64,000 nucleotides of DNA from Streptomyces spiramyceticus (GTDB lineage: Bacteria > Actinomycetota > Actinomycetes > Streptomycetales > Streptomycetaceae), in the NCBI RefSeq assembly GCF_028807635.1, contig NZ_JARBAX010000001.1, positions 1,563,001-1,627,000 on the forward strand, given 5' to 3'. Shown here piece by piece: positions 8,574 through 16,186 of the stretch. Every line of letters begins with the position of its first letter. Positions within the stretch are counted from its first letter, which is position 1. A program made the position numbers and the translations under genes. The notes beneath the pieces were generated by a model that was given only the letters and a program-made list of their open reading frames with translations, had not been told where the DNA came from and ran no database searches.

Positions 8574-8636
8574 GAGCGTGGAACCGGACAGTCTCCGCGT
8601 ACGTACGCGTACGCGGAGCCGTCCGATTCCACGCTC
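8574..8636. terminator. Long imperfect palindrome, probable terminator
   Basis: The left arm, beginning GAGCGTGGAACCGGACAG, and the right arm, ending CCGTCCGATTCCACGCTC, are almost fully complementary over about 29 bp, with a centre of alternating CGTACG. The site follows the sigma-factor remnant and precedes the ribosome site of the small gene remnant at 8667. No T-run is present, so a role as a terminator is inferred from position and stem strength. Confidence 0.6.
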
Positions 8637-8666
8637 GTTCAGCGGGCAGGGCGGAGGGAGGCCGAC

Positions 8667-8760
8667 ATGACGCTCAGGTTCCTCGGCACCACATCCGACG
8701 ACAGCGCGGCCCACCCTCTACGAAGTCGGGGAGACCGGTGGCATCGCCGTCCGCCAGCGA
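8667..8760 (+). pseudogene. Frameshifted small actinobacterial gene
   Basis: An ATG with GGAGGGAG upstream starts MTLRFLGTTSDDS; after that the frame is lost, but a +1 shift near 8710 restores PTLYEVGETGGIAV. The two pieces together match, from memory, the start of a roughly 65-aa Streptomyces protein family that often accompanies XRE-type regulators and DUF6879-like proteins. The rest of the family domain is missing. This is evidence of decay, and no function is claimed. Confidence 0.55.
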
Positions 8761-8827
8761 AGTCCAAAACTGTCCATCCGGCCAGTCCTCGCAGGCATTT
8801 TTTCTGAACTGCCCCGCGATCGAATCG

Positions 8828-9073
8828 TCACGAACTCTCGGTGAAGCGGACAGACCAGGCGTAGCCGCTCAAGCTGTCGTGCGGGACCCGCCGGACTTCT
8901 CTGACCTGGCAACCGTCGTGAGCGTACTTGCGGGCGAACCGGTCGAGGCGCTGCGCGTCGGTGAGATCCTCCATGGACAGCGGTGCTCCGACGACGAGGT
9001 CCTGGTGAACGACTGTGTCCTGCGCGGCACCGTCCGAACAGGCCGAGCAATGATGCATTTCAGGTAGGGCCAT
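8828..9073 (-). CDS. Small hypothetical protein, 81 aa
   Basis: The ATG is preceded on the minus strand by AGGAGG with an 11-nt spacing, which strongly supports translation. The protein begins MALPEMHHCSACSDG, with a CxxC pair near the N-terminus that could bind metal, continues with a DLTDAQRLDRFARKY helix and ends SGYAWSVRFTE. I do not recognise the family. It reads leftward from next to the tRNA-Val gene, in a zone otherwise made of gene remnants, so it may be cargo of a lost integrated element. Confidence 0.6.
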   Translation of the reverse strand: MALPEMHHCSACSDGAAQDTVVHQDLVVGAPLSMEDLTDAQRLDRFARKYAHDGCQVREVRRVPHDSLSGYAWSVRFTESS

Positions 9074-9234
9074 ACCCCCAGTGTCCTCCTTAGCCTGGAT
9101 GCGCCGAACCCTGGCGCGAATGCAGACGTCGGTGGAGCGAGCGGCTTTGGACGGGAGCTGCCATGGCCAGAGAGATCATGGCCCCTTGGTTGGCCGCGAT
9201 TCGTGCAGAACCCCGCCCGTCGGATCTGGATGCC

Positions 9235-9268
9235 AAAGGCCCCCAGCCATGATCGACTGGGGGCCTTT
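9235..9268 (-). terminator. Terminator of the tRNA-Val gene
   Basis: AAAGGCCCCCAG at 9235-9246 and CTGGGGGCCTTT at 9257-9268 form a perfect 12-bp inverted repeat with a 10-nt loop, just past the 3' end of the minus-strand tRNA. The terminal TTT in both directions makes it potentially bidirectional. Confidence 0.85.
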
Positions 9269-9272
9269 GTAC

Positions 9273-9347
9273 TGGTGGGCGCGGACGGTTTCGAACCGCC
9301 GACATCTGCTTTGTAAGAGCAGCGCTCTACCCCTGAGCTACGCACCC
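9273..9347 (-). tRNA. tRNA-Val (anticodon UAC)
   Basis: On the minus strand the 5' end GGGTGCG pairs with CGCGCCC at the 3' end (one G-U pair). The D-arm reads TAGCTCAGGGGTAGAGC, the anticodon arm is CTGCT-CTTACAA-AGCAG with anticodon TAC, and the T-loop is GGTTCGAAACC. The discriminator is A and the CCA end is encoded (9273-9275). The body is 72 nt. It reads GUA valine codons. tRNA genes are common integration sites, relevant to the remnants immediately to the left. Confidence 0.96.
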
Positions 9348-9556
9348 GTGGATGAGGCAACAGCGTACATGGCCCAGGGGGCCGGATCCCAACCCGTTGC
9401 CTGGTCGGGGGTGGGAGGGGCCGTTGGCGGGCGCAGCTCAGGGGGTGGGGTGGGGTTAACCCCCCTGCTGTTCGGTGGGCGGCCGCATCGTCCTGGGGTG
9501 GGTTCCGTTCGTACGGTGGGGGCTCGTCAGTGGGACTACCTGGGGGAACGATCACC

Positions 9557-10315
9557 GTGGCATTTCGCACCCGCACCTTCCTTGCCGTCGGCGGGGCCGT
9601 CGTCGCCGTGGTCGCGTTGAGTGGATGCGGTGGTTCGCAGGCCACGGATGCGCCCGCCGAGGAGAAGGCGTTTGCGTTCAGTGGGGACGCTCTGACCATC
9701 GATGCCGACAATTCCGTGCTTGAGGTCGTGCCTGGTGATGTCAAGGACGTGGAGGTCACTCGGCGGGCCGACGGGTGGGTGTTTCTGGGGGAGGGGCCCG
9801 AGTCCACCTGGGAGATGAGGGACGGGCGGCTGGTGCTCCGGCAGCACTGCACCGCCTTGGCCAGTGACTGCGACTCGTGGCATCGGGTGACCGTGCCGCG
9901 TGGCGTCGCGGTGACCGTTAGGGACGACAACGGAAGCGTGACTGCGGAAGGGTTCGATACTGCGCTCAAGATCCGTTCCGACAACGGTGAAGTGACCGTC
10001 AAGGACTCCAGCGGTGCTCTGGATCTGGAGAGCTCGAACGGGGAGGTCCGCGGTCAGGGGATCTCGTCCAAGCGGGTGAACGTCAGCGCCGACACCGGGA
10101 GTGTCTGGCTGGCATTTGTGGGTGTGCCTGGGCTTGTGGAGGCAAGCAGTGACAACGGTGAGATCAGCATCGACCTGCCCCGAGCCACCTACAACGTGAC
10201 GGCCAAGAGCGACAACGGCGACGTCACGGTGGACGTGCCGCGCGACTCCGGCAGTCCGCATGTGGTGAGGGCACGCAGTGACAACGGCGAAGTCAGGGTG
10301 CAAAGCCCGAACTAA
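9557..10315 (+). CDS. DUF4097 repeat lipoprotein
   Basis: 252 aa from a GTG with GGGGGAA upstream; the signal peptide ends in a good lipobox LSGC with Cys24, so the protein is probably membrane-anchored outside the cell. The C-terminal two thirds carry at least six spaced motifs of the form S-D-N-G-E-V (DDNGSV, SDNGEV, SSNGEV, SDNGEI, SDNGDV, SDNGEV), one per beta-strand pair, the pattern of DUF4097 beta-helix proteins sometimes adjacent to anti-sigma or stress systems. It ends 73 bp before the next co-oriented gene. The function of the family is unknown. Confidence 0.82.
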   Translation: MAFRTRTFLAVGGAVVAVVALSGCGGSQATDAPAEEKAFAFSGDALTIDADNSVLEVVPGDVKDVEVTRRADGWVFLGEGPESTWEMRDGRLVLRQHCTALASDCDSWHRVTVPRGVAVTVRDDNGSVTAEGFDTALKIRSDNGEVTVKDSSGALDLESSNGEVRGQGISSKRVNVSADTGSVWLAFVGVPGLVEASSDNGEISIDLPRATYNVTAKSDNGDVTVDVPRDSGSPHVVRARSDNGEVRVQSPN

Positions 10316-10388
10316 TCGGCCCGTGTGTTCGTCTTTACCTGGTGGGAGAATGTAGCCGGGCAGGGCGGACACAGCACGGGAGAGGGAT

Positions 10389-11771
10389 GTGACGGCGACA
10401 CGCACGCAGCCGTACACGCAGCAAGTACGCCGCCGTACGAAAGCGGGTGCCGTCCGGGATGTCGTCGCGCTCGTGCTTCTGCCGGTGCCGCTGATCGCCG
10501 CGCTTCCCTTCGCCTTCGCGGGCGGCGGGGGCGGTACGAGACGCTGGTTCGGGGGGCGGGGCGAGAGCGTAAGGGCCGACGCGCAGGCCGCCAAGGATGC
10601 GGCCGCCGCGGCTTTTTACGAGCTGGACAGCGCGCAGCGTGACCTGCGAATCTCGATCGAGACGATTACCGCAGTGGACAGTTCGGCCAAGGCACGCAAG
10701 GTCGTTGAGGACTTCGCGGCGCTGGGGCGGCGTATCGACGAGGTCAGTCATGCGTACATCACGGCCGTCGACGCGCACGATCTCGACCGGGACGACTTGG
10801 AGGCCTCGACCGCCGCCCGTGCGCGGGCGGAGCTGACCAAGGCCAAGGACGAGCTGGTACGGGTCAATGGCGAGCTCGACCGCTTCGCGCAGGGGCTCGG
10901 GCCGCTGCTCGACACCGCCGAGACGCAGCTCGCCCGGCTCGCGCCCGCCGTGGAGCGGGCCCGGCAGATGCTCCTCGCGGCCAGCAACGCACTCGATGCC
11001 GTACGGGCCTCGGGGCTCAAGGCAGATGCTCTCGCCGCGCGGCTCGCGGCCCTCGCGCCCGAGCTGACCAAGCTCAATCAGGGCGCCGGGCGGCACGGCG
11101 TATCCGAGACGCTGCAACGCGCCGACCAGGTGTTGCGCGATGCCGAGGCGGTACGGGCCGAGGCCGAGCGGCTGCCGGAGCGGGCCGCCGAGATCGACCG
11201 GCGGCTGGTGTCACTGCGGACCCGGGCGCAGGCGCTGACGACCCGGGCCGAAAAGGTCGAGCCGATCCTGAGCGAGCTGCGGCGCCGGTTCACGGCGGCG
11301 TGCTGGCAGGACCTGCAGGGCGTACCCGCGCAGACGGAGAGCACCGTCCGGCAGGCCGAGGAGAAGATCCGGGAGGCGGCGAAGGCGCGCGACGAGCAGC
11401 GCTGGCCCGACGCCACTTCCCTGCTCAGTACGGTCCGGGCGCTCCTGAACTCCACCGACGAGGCGGTGTCGGCGGCCGGCGACCGCCTGCAGCGGCTCAA
11501 TGCCGTGGCCAAGGACCCGCAGCAGGAAATCCAGCGCACGCGGTTCGCCATCAGGGACGCGCAGCGGCTTGCCATGGCCGGACGCAACACCCCCGATCCC
11601 CGCCATGCCCGCCCGCTGGACGATTCCGTCGCCAGGCTGGACCGGGCTGTCGCGGGCCTTGAGGGCCGCCACCCCGACTACTGGCACTTCCTGACCGAGA
11701 CAGAGGCCGTACGACGGGCCGTGGCCCGGGTCGTGTCGGACATACGCGAGGAGCGGGGCGCGGGCTCCTGA
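10389..11771 (+). CDS. Membrane-anchored coiled-coil protein
   Basis: 460 aa from a GTG preceded by GAGAGGGAT. One hydrophobic segment (about residues 22-46, VVALVLLPVPLIAALPFAFAGG) is followed by a glycine hinge and then about 380 residues of Ala/Glu/Arg/Leu heptads with few prolines, predicted as long coiled coils. No enzyme motif is seen. Similar proteins are conserved in Streptomyces to my recollection, without an assigned role. A structural or cell-envelope scaffold function is possible but not shown. Confidence 0.7.
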   Translation: MTATRTQPYTQQVRRRTKAGAVRDVVALVLLPVPLIAALPFAFAGGGGGTRRWFGGRGESVRADAQAAKDAAAAAFYELDSAQRDLRISIETITAVDSSAKARKVVEDFAALGRRIDEVSHAYITAVDAHDLDRDDLEASTAARARAELTKAKDELVRVNGELDRFAQGLGPLLDTAETQLARLAPAVERARQMLLAASNALDAVRASGLKADALAARLAALAPELTKLNQGAGRHGVSETLQRADQVLRDAEAVRAEAERLPERAAEIDRRLVSLRTRAQALTTRAEKVEPILSELRRRFTAACWQDLQGVPAQTESTVRQAEEKIREAAKARDEQRWPDATSLLSTVRALLNSTDEAVSAAGDRLQRLNAVAKDPQQEIQRTRFAIRDAQRLAMAGRNTPDPRHARPLDDSVARLDRAVAGLEGRHPDYWHFLTETEAVRRAVARVVSDIREERGAGS

Positions 11772-11800
11772 GCCGTTGCGGGACTCAGTAACCTGTGTGC

Positions 11801-12022
11801 ATGCCCCGTTACGAGTACCGCTGCCGCTCCTGCGACACCAGCTTCGAGCTGAACCGGCCCATGGCCGAGTCCTCCGCGCCCGCCACCTGCCCCGACGGGC
11901 ACGAGGACACCGTCAAGCTGCTGTCCGCGGTCGCCGTCGGCGGAACCGCCAAGTCCGCCGGGCCGGCGCCCGCTGCCGGTGGTGGCGGGGGAGGCTGCTG
12001 CGGCGGCGGGTGCTGCGGCTAA
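11801..12022 (+). CDS. FmdB-like zinc ribbon protein
   Basis: 73 aa. MPRYEYRCRSCDTSFE is the hallmark N-terminus of FmdB family zinc ribbons, with Cys8 and Cys11 as the first metal pair. The second pair is unusual: Cys30 is followed by P-D-G-H rather than the usual CPxC, so His34 may replace the fourth cysteine. The C-terminal tail is Gly/Cys-rich (GGGGGGCCGGGCCG). Family proteins are predicted regulators or metal-binding adaptors. It starts 29 bp after the coiled-coil gene. Confidence 0.82.
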   Translation: MPRYEYRCRSCDTSFELNRPMAESSAPATCPDGHEDTVKLLSAVAVGGTAKSAGPAPAAGGGGGGCCGGGCCG

Positions 12023-12041
12023 GGCTGCCGCTCCGTCCTGG

Positions 12042-12701
12042 TCAGCGTTTCCGGGACAGAGTCAGGCCGTCCGCCACCGGGAGCATCACGCTCTCCATGC
12101 GCTCGTCGGCCGTCACCCTGTCGTTGAACTCCTTGATCGCGGCCGCGGACCCCGTCGCGTCCGGGTCGACGACCAGGCCGCCGTAGAGGACGTTGTCCGT
12201 GGCGATCACCCCGCCCCGGCTCATCCTCGGCACCAGCTCCTCCCAGTACGGGACATAGTTGACCTTGTCCGCGTCGATGTAGGCGAAGTCGATGTGCGGC
12301 TCCGCCGGCATGGCGCGCAAGGTGTCCAGTGCAGGGCCGATCCGCAGCTCGACGCGGTCCCCGACGCCCGCCTTATCCCAGGCCTCGCGCCCGTACGCCG
12401 TCCACTCCTCCGAGATGTCGCACGCGATCAGCCGGCCGTCGGCGGGCATCGCCTGCGCCATCGACAGTGCGGAGAAGCCGGTGAAGGTGCCGACCTCGAC
12501 GATGTGCCGGGCGCCGGTCAGCCGTACCAGGAAGGCCAGCAGCGTCCCCTCCTCCTCGGCGGACTGCATGACCGCGTACTCCGGAAAGCGTGTCTGCGTC
12601 GTCTCCACGAGCTCGCGCTGCACTGCGTCCAGCGGCGGGTTGTGCGCCATGACGTACGCATACAGCTCATCGGTGATCTTGAGGCTTTTTCCCTTGCTCA
12701 T
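12042..12701 (-). CDS. Class I SAM-dependent O-methyltransferase
   Basis: 219 aa, ATG with GGGAG upstream. It belongs to the caffeoyl-CoA/catechol O-methyltransferase type: N-terminal helix, PEYAVMQSAEEEGTLLAFL, SAM-binding motif VEVGTFTGFSAL (about 68-79), acidic loop ACDISEEW, metal-binding region FAYIDADKVNY (Asp143, Asp145) and IATDNVLYGGLV. The divalent-metal residues are present, so the protein is probably active on catechol-like or related hydroxylated substrates; the real substrate is unknown. It lies between the FmdB gene (convergent) and the HAD gene, with 67 bp upstream. Confidence 0.88.
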   Translation of the reverse strand: MSKGKSLKITDELYAYVMAHNPPLDAVQRELVETTQTRFPEYAVMQSAEEEGTLLAFLVRLTGARHIVEVGTFTGFSALSMAQAMPADGRLIACDISEEWTAYGREAWDKAGVGDRVELRIGPALDTLRAMPAEPHIDFAYIDADKVNYVPYWEELVPRMSRGGVIATDNVLYGGLVVDPDATGSAAAIKEFNDRVTADERMESVMLPVADGLTLSRKR

Positions 12702-12768
12702 CGCGCTCCCTGTCAGGTTGGACTGGTCAGGTCTCTCCCCAATATCACAGGTCGGCCGGAGCTCGCGC

Positions 12769-13599
12769 TCAGACCTGGAGCCGGGCTGCAGCGCGGATGA
12801 AGGACCGCAGGATCTCCTCGCCCGCCGCGACACCCCGCTCGGGCAGGACCGTGACCTGCGGGGCGGTCCAACCCGTGTCGGCCAGCTCGCCGTGCCCAGG
12901 ACGCCAGCCCCGGTCCGCCGCCAGCAGCAGATCCGCGTCGAGGAGGGAGTCGCCTGCGGCCAGGGTGAGCGTCGCGCCGGTGCGGCGGGCCACCTCGCGC
13001 ATGGCCGCGCTCTTGGTGAGGGGCTTGGGTACGGCGTAGATCTTGCGGCCCTGCAACGAGACCGTCCAGCCCTTGGCCTCGGCCCACTCGCCCAGTTCCT
13101 TCACCCATCCGTCCGGCAGGAGCGCGCGCTCCACGACGAGATATGCGAAGAGGTCCTCGGCGACCCGCTCCTTGAGCAGCCAGGCCGGGTCAGCGGCGCG
13201 GACGAGGTGGGCGCGGACCTCGGACAGGGAGGCGCATTCGTCCGCGAGGGTCTTCGCCACCTGCTCCTGCCAGTCCGGGTCGGACACCCCGTCGACCAGG
13301 AGGTGGCCGCCATTGGCGCAGATTGCGAACCGGGGCGTGGGGATGGGGAGTTGGATGCGGTGGTACTGCTCGCGGGTGCGGGTCGTCGTCGGTACGAAGC
13401 AGGTGTCGGCGGCGAGCTGTGTCATCAGGCCCGCGGCGGTCTCCGTGACGTACGAGAGCGGCTTGCTCTCGTACACCTCGACGCAGAGCAGGCGCGGCGC
13501 CTCCGCGTCGGGCATGCGCAGGCCGAGGGCGGCCGCCGAGTAGATCAGCGTGCGGTCGAGGTCACTCGCCACCAGGACGGGAGGGCGTTCGGCAGTCAC
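12769..13599 (-). CDS. HAD hydrolase of the Ter cluster
   Basis: 276 aa. The GTG start overlaps the stop of the upstream gene in a GTGA arrangement, which implies translational coupling. Motif I is SDLDRTLI near the N-terminus, and the later AGDSLLDADLLLAA supplies the final acidic motif of a HAD-IIB-like phosphatase with a large C2 cap. Similar phosphatases accompany TerD and phosphoribosyltransferase genes in the predicted tellurium-resistance-associated metabolite pathway. Likely role: dephosphorylation of a sugar- or nucleoside-phosphate intermediate made by the upstream enzymes (inference from neighbours). Confidence 0.8.
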   Translation of the reverse strand: MTAERPPVLVASDLDRTLIYSAAALGLRMPDAEAPRLLCVEVYESKPLSYVTETAAGLMTQLAADTCFVPTTTRTREQYHRIQLPIPTPRFAICANGGHLLVDGVSDPDWQEQVAKTLADECASLSEVRAHLVRAADPAWLLKERVAEDLFAYLVVERALLPDGWVKELGEWAEAKGWTVSLQGRKIYAVPKPLTKSAAMREVARRTGATLTLAAGDSLLDADLLLAADRGWRPGHGELADTGWTAPQVTVLPERGVAAGEEILRSFIRAAARLQV

Positions 13600-16172
13600 T
13601 TGGATGCCACCGCCTTGCCGTCCGCGCCCGTCGCGCCGCGCGTGTAGCGGGGGTGGATCAGGCCGACGCAGGTGTACGGGAGCCCGTCGACCTCCTCGAC
13701 CGGTACGCCGCGCTGCTCCGCCAGCAGGCGCACATGGTCGAGGTCGGCGCCGGCGTCGCGCTTGGCGAGGATCTTCCATGGGACGCGGCGCAGCAGGACG
13801 CGGGTCGTCTCGCCCACGCCCGGCTTGACGAGGTTCACGTCGTGGATGCCGTACTCCTCGCTGATCCGCTCGACGGCCGCCCAGCCCTCCCAGGTGGGGG
13901 CCCGGTCCGCCGAGAGGAGTTCCTTCACCTCGGCGTCGACTTCGTCGGCGACCTCGTCGAAGCGGGCGGCGACGGTGTCGATGAAGTGGCCGGAGACGTC
14001 GTCAGCGGCGAGTTCGCGGTAGAACTTCGCGCCGTGGAAGTCGCCCGGGCCGACCAGATCGGAACGCAGGACCGTACGCGAAATCAAGCCGGACACGGTC
14101 GAGTTGAGGCAGGCGGAGGGGACGAGGAAGTCCTCGCGGGTGCCGTAGGTCTTTACGCAGCTGCCGGGGTCGGCGAGGACGGCGATCTCCGGGTTGAAGG
14201 CCGCGGAGCCCTGGGACCCCTCGGAGCCGTCGGAGTCCTCGAAGCCGTCGAAGGCGCTGAGCGCGTCGGCCAGTTCGCGGGTGATCGCGCCCTTGCCCGT
14301 CCAGCCGTCGACGAAGACGACGTCGGCCGGGTCGTGGTTCGCGGCCAGCCAGCGCAGGGCGGTCCGGTCGATGCCCCGGCCCCGGACGATGGAGACGGCG
14401 TAGTGCGGCAGGTCGAGGCCGTGGCGGTACTGGGCCCAGCGGCGCATCAGTACGCCCACGGGCGTGCCGGCGCGGGCGAGTGAGACCAGTACGGGGCGCG
14501 GGGACCGTTCGGCGAGGACGGTCTCGGTCACGACGGCGACCGCGCGGGCGATGCGGGCTGCCGAGGTCTCCAGGGCCGCCTTGAAGAGCTCCTGGTACTG
14601 GGCGCTCGGCTGGTACTCGACGGGCAGCGACTCGGCGTAATGCGCGCCGCCGCTCTGGATCGCCTCCTCGCGCTCCTCCGTCGGGGCTTCGAGCTCGACG
14701 TCCGAGAGGTCCTGGAGCAGCCAGCCGACGTCCTCCGGGGCGTAGGAGGAGAAGGCGGGGCCGCGGAGGGGCTCGGGCATGGGCGGTTCCTGCCGTTCGG
14801 GGACGTGCTGGGTGCGCGGGGCGTTCTCGGGTACGTACGGCTCGGCTACGCGCAGCTCGGGTACGTACGGCTCGGTTACGCACAGCTCGGGTACGTACGA
14901 GGGGACGACCGCCAGCACCACATGCGGGATGTGGGCGGCGAGCCTGGCGAGGAGGCCGTCGGGGGCGTGCAGTTCGGGGGTGTCGGCGGCGGAGTCGACG
15001 ACGGCGACCACGGCGTCGAACCCGGCGCCGGCGACGTTGTAGGCGTAGCGCGCGCCGGGACCGTCGGCGGGGACGTCGTGTGCCGGGAAGACGAGCCGGG
15101 TGCGGATGGCGTAGCCGGGGTCGTCGACGGCGAGTACGGGTGAGCGCGTGGTGGTCGAGTACCGCACTTCGGCGTCGACGCGCTCCTCCAGCGCACCGGC
15201 CAGCCTGAGCGGCGCATACATCAACTCCTCGAAGCCGAGGACGAGTACGCGGCGGGCGCCCTCGGGCAGCGCCCCGGCGATACGTTCCGCCATGCCCGGC
15301 AGCGCGTCCTCAAGGTCGCCGCGGTGGGCGGGCAGGAACCCGTGCCGCCCGCCGTCGGGCACGCCGGCGGGCCAGTCGAGGTCGATGCGGGCGCAGTTGG
15401 CAGCAGCAGGCACAGCGACAGTCGTGGGTGTGGTCGGCAGGGACTCGTGGTGGGCCACCAATGCCCGGCCCTTTTCCAGTACGTCCTCCGGCAGGCGGAC
15501 CGTTCCCGATGCCATCGCGAGCAGGTCGACCCGCGCGCCGATCTCCCGTGCGAAATCGTCCAGCCTGCCCCGGTCCCGCGCCGAGCGCATGTCGACCAGG
15601 GCCACGATCACGTACCAGTCGCGCGGGTAGCGCTCGTGCAGGTCGCGGATGGTGTTGAGCACCGTGTTGCCGGTGGAGAACTCGTCGTCGACCAGGACCA
15701 GAGGCCCCTCGCCCGCCAGCAGCGCCGGGTTCTCCGGCAGCAGCAGGTGCGACGTGGCGTGCGAGTGGGACTCCTCGAAGCCGCCCGCCGTCGCCACGCC
15801 CGCCACCGGGCGGCGCGTCGAGTGGAGGTACGGCGCGACGCCCACGCCGTCCGCCACCGCGTGGCCGAGTCCGGTCGCCGTCTCGGCGTACCCGAGGACC
15901 ACCGCGTCGGTGGCCGCGGCCTCGCCGAGCAGTTTTCGTACGTCCTCGCCCAGCGCGAACCCGGCTCCGTACACCCGCGAGGGCAGCTGCGGCACATGCT
16001 TGCCCAGCACGTTGGAGACGAGCAGATGAGCCCGCTTCGGGTTGCGGCGCAGGGCCAGGCCCAGCAGATCGTTCAGATCGCCCGGTCCGCCCTCGCCGCC
16101 TTCGCCGACGAGTTCGACACCGAGCCGCTCCGCGACCCACGTTCCCGACCACACCACGTCGTCCGTCTCCAT
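13596..16172 (-). CDS. Fused phosphoribosyltransferase-TRSP and StiP-Pelota protein
   Basis: 858 aa from ATG 16172, 14 bp after the lyase stop. The N-terminal half has a PRPP-binding loop LVDDEFSTGNTV (about 160-171) and the C-terminal TRSP signature TTRSPV (341-346). The C-terminal half, from about residue 465, has PRTase_1/StiP features (VSLARAGTPVGVLMRRW, VFVDGWTGKGAI) and ends with a Pelota-like RNA-binding domain (PWKILAKRDAG...GLPYTCVGLIHPRYTRG). As I recall, related genomes usually carry these as two genes. Here no stop separates them; a linker with a 10-residue repeat YVPELRVAEP joins them. An internal ATG at 14780 with AGGAA upstream could still give a separate C-terminal product. 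Confidence 0.82.
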   Translation of the reverse strand: METDDVVWSGTWVAERLGVELVGEGGEGGPGDLNDLLGLALRRNPKRAHLLVSNVLGKHVPQLPSRVYGAGFALGEDVRKLLGEAAATDAVVLGYAETATGLGHAVADGVGVAPYLHSTRRPVAGVATAGGFEESHSHATSHLLLPENPALLAGEGPLVLVDDEFSTGNTVLNTIRDLHERYPRDWYVIVALVDMRSARDRGRLDDFAREIGARVDLLAMASGTVRLPEDVLEKGRALVAHHESLPTTPTTVAVPAAANCARIDLDWPAGVPDGGRHGFLPAHRGDLEDALPGMAERIAGALPEGARRVLVLGFEELMYAPLRLAGALEERVDAEVRYSTTTRSPVLAVDDPGYAIRTRLVFPAHDVPADGPGARYAYNVAGAGFDAVVAVVDSAADTPELHAPDGLLARLAAHIPHVVLAVVPSYVPELCVTEPYVPELRVAEPYVPENAPRTQHVPERQEPPMPEPLRGPAFSSYAPEDVGWLLQDLSDVELEAPTEEREEAIQSGGAHYAESLPVEYQPSAQYQELFKAALETSAARIARAVAVVTETVLAERSPRPVLVSLARAGTPVGVLMRRWAQYRHGLDLPHYAVSIVRGRGIDRTALRWLAANHDPADVVFVDGWTGKGAITRELADALSAFDGFEDSDGSEGSQGSAAFNPEIAVLADPGSCVKTYGTREDFLVPSACLNSTVSGLISRTVLRSDLVGPGDFHGAKFYRELAADDVSGHFIDTVAARFDEVADEVDAEVKELLSADRAPTWEGWAAVERISEEYGIHDVNLVKPGVGETTRVLLRRVPWKILAKRDAGADLDHVRLLAEQRGVPVEEVDGLPYTCVGLIHPRYTRGATGADGKAVASK
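14831..14900 (-). repeat. 30-bp coding repeats in the fusion linker
   Basis: Two full 30-bp units (14831-14860, 14861-14890; three base differences) and one third of a third unit begin GTACGTACGGCTCGG. On the coding (minus) strand each unit encodes ten residues of the type YVPEL-V-EP. The repeats lie where the two enzymes are joined. Confidence 0.9.
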
Positions 16173-16186
16173 CTCAGTCTCGGATC

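Noticed and set aside
8573..9067. Continuation of the sigma-factor frame to the stop at 9067
   Set aside because: Beyond about 8530 the translation has no family similarity and crosses a palindrome and other gene remnants, so it is run-on.
8869..10002. Minus-strand frame running through the tRNA-Val gene
   Set aside because: It crosses a structural RNA and the DUF4097 gene; composition is shadow-like.
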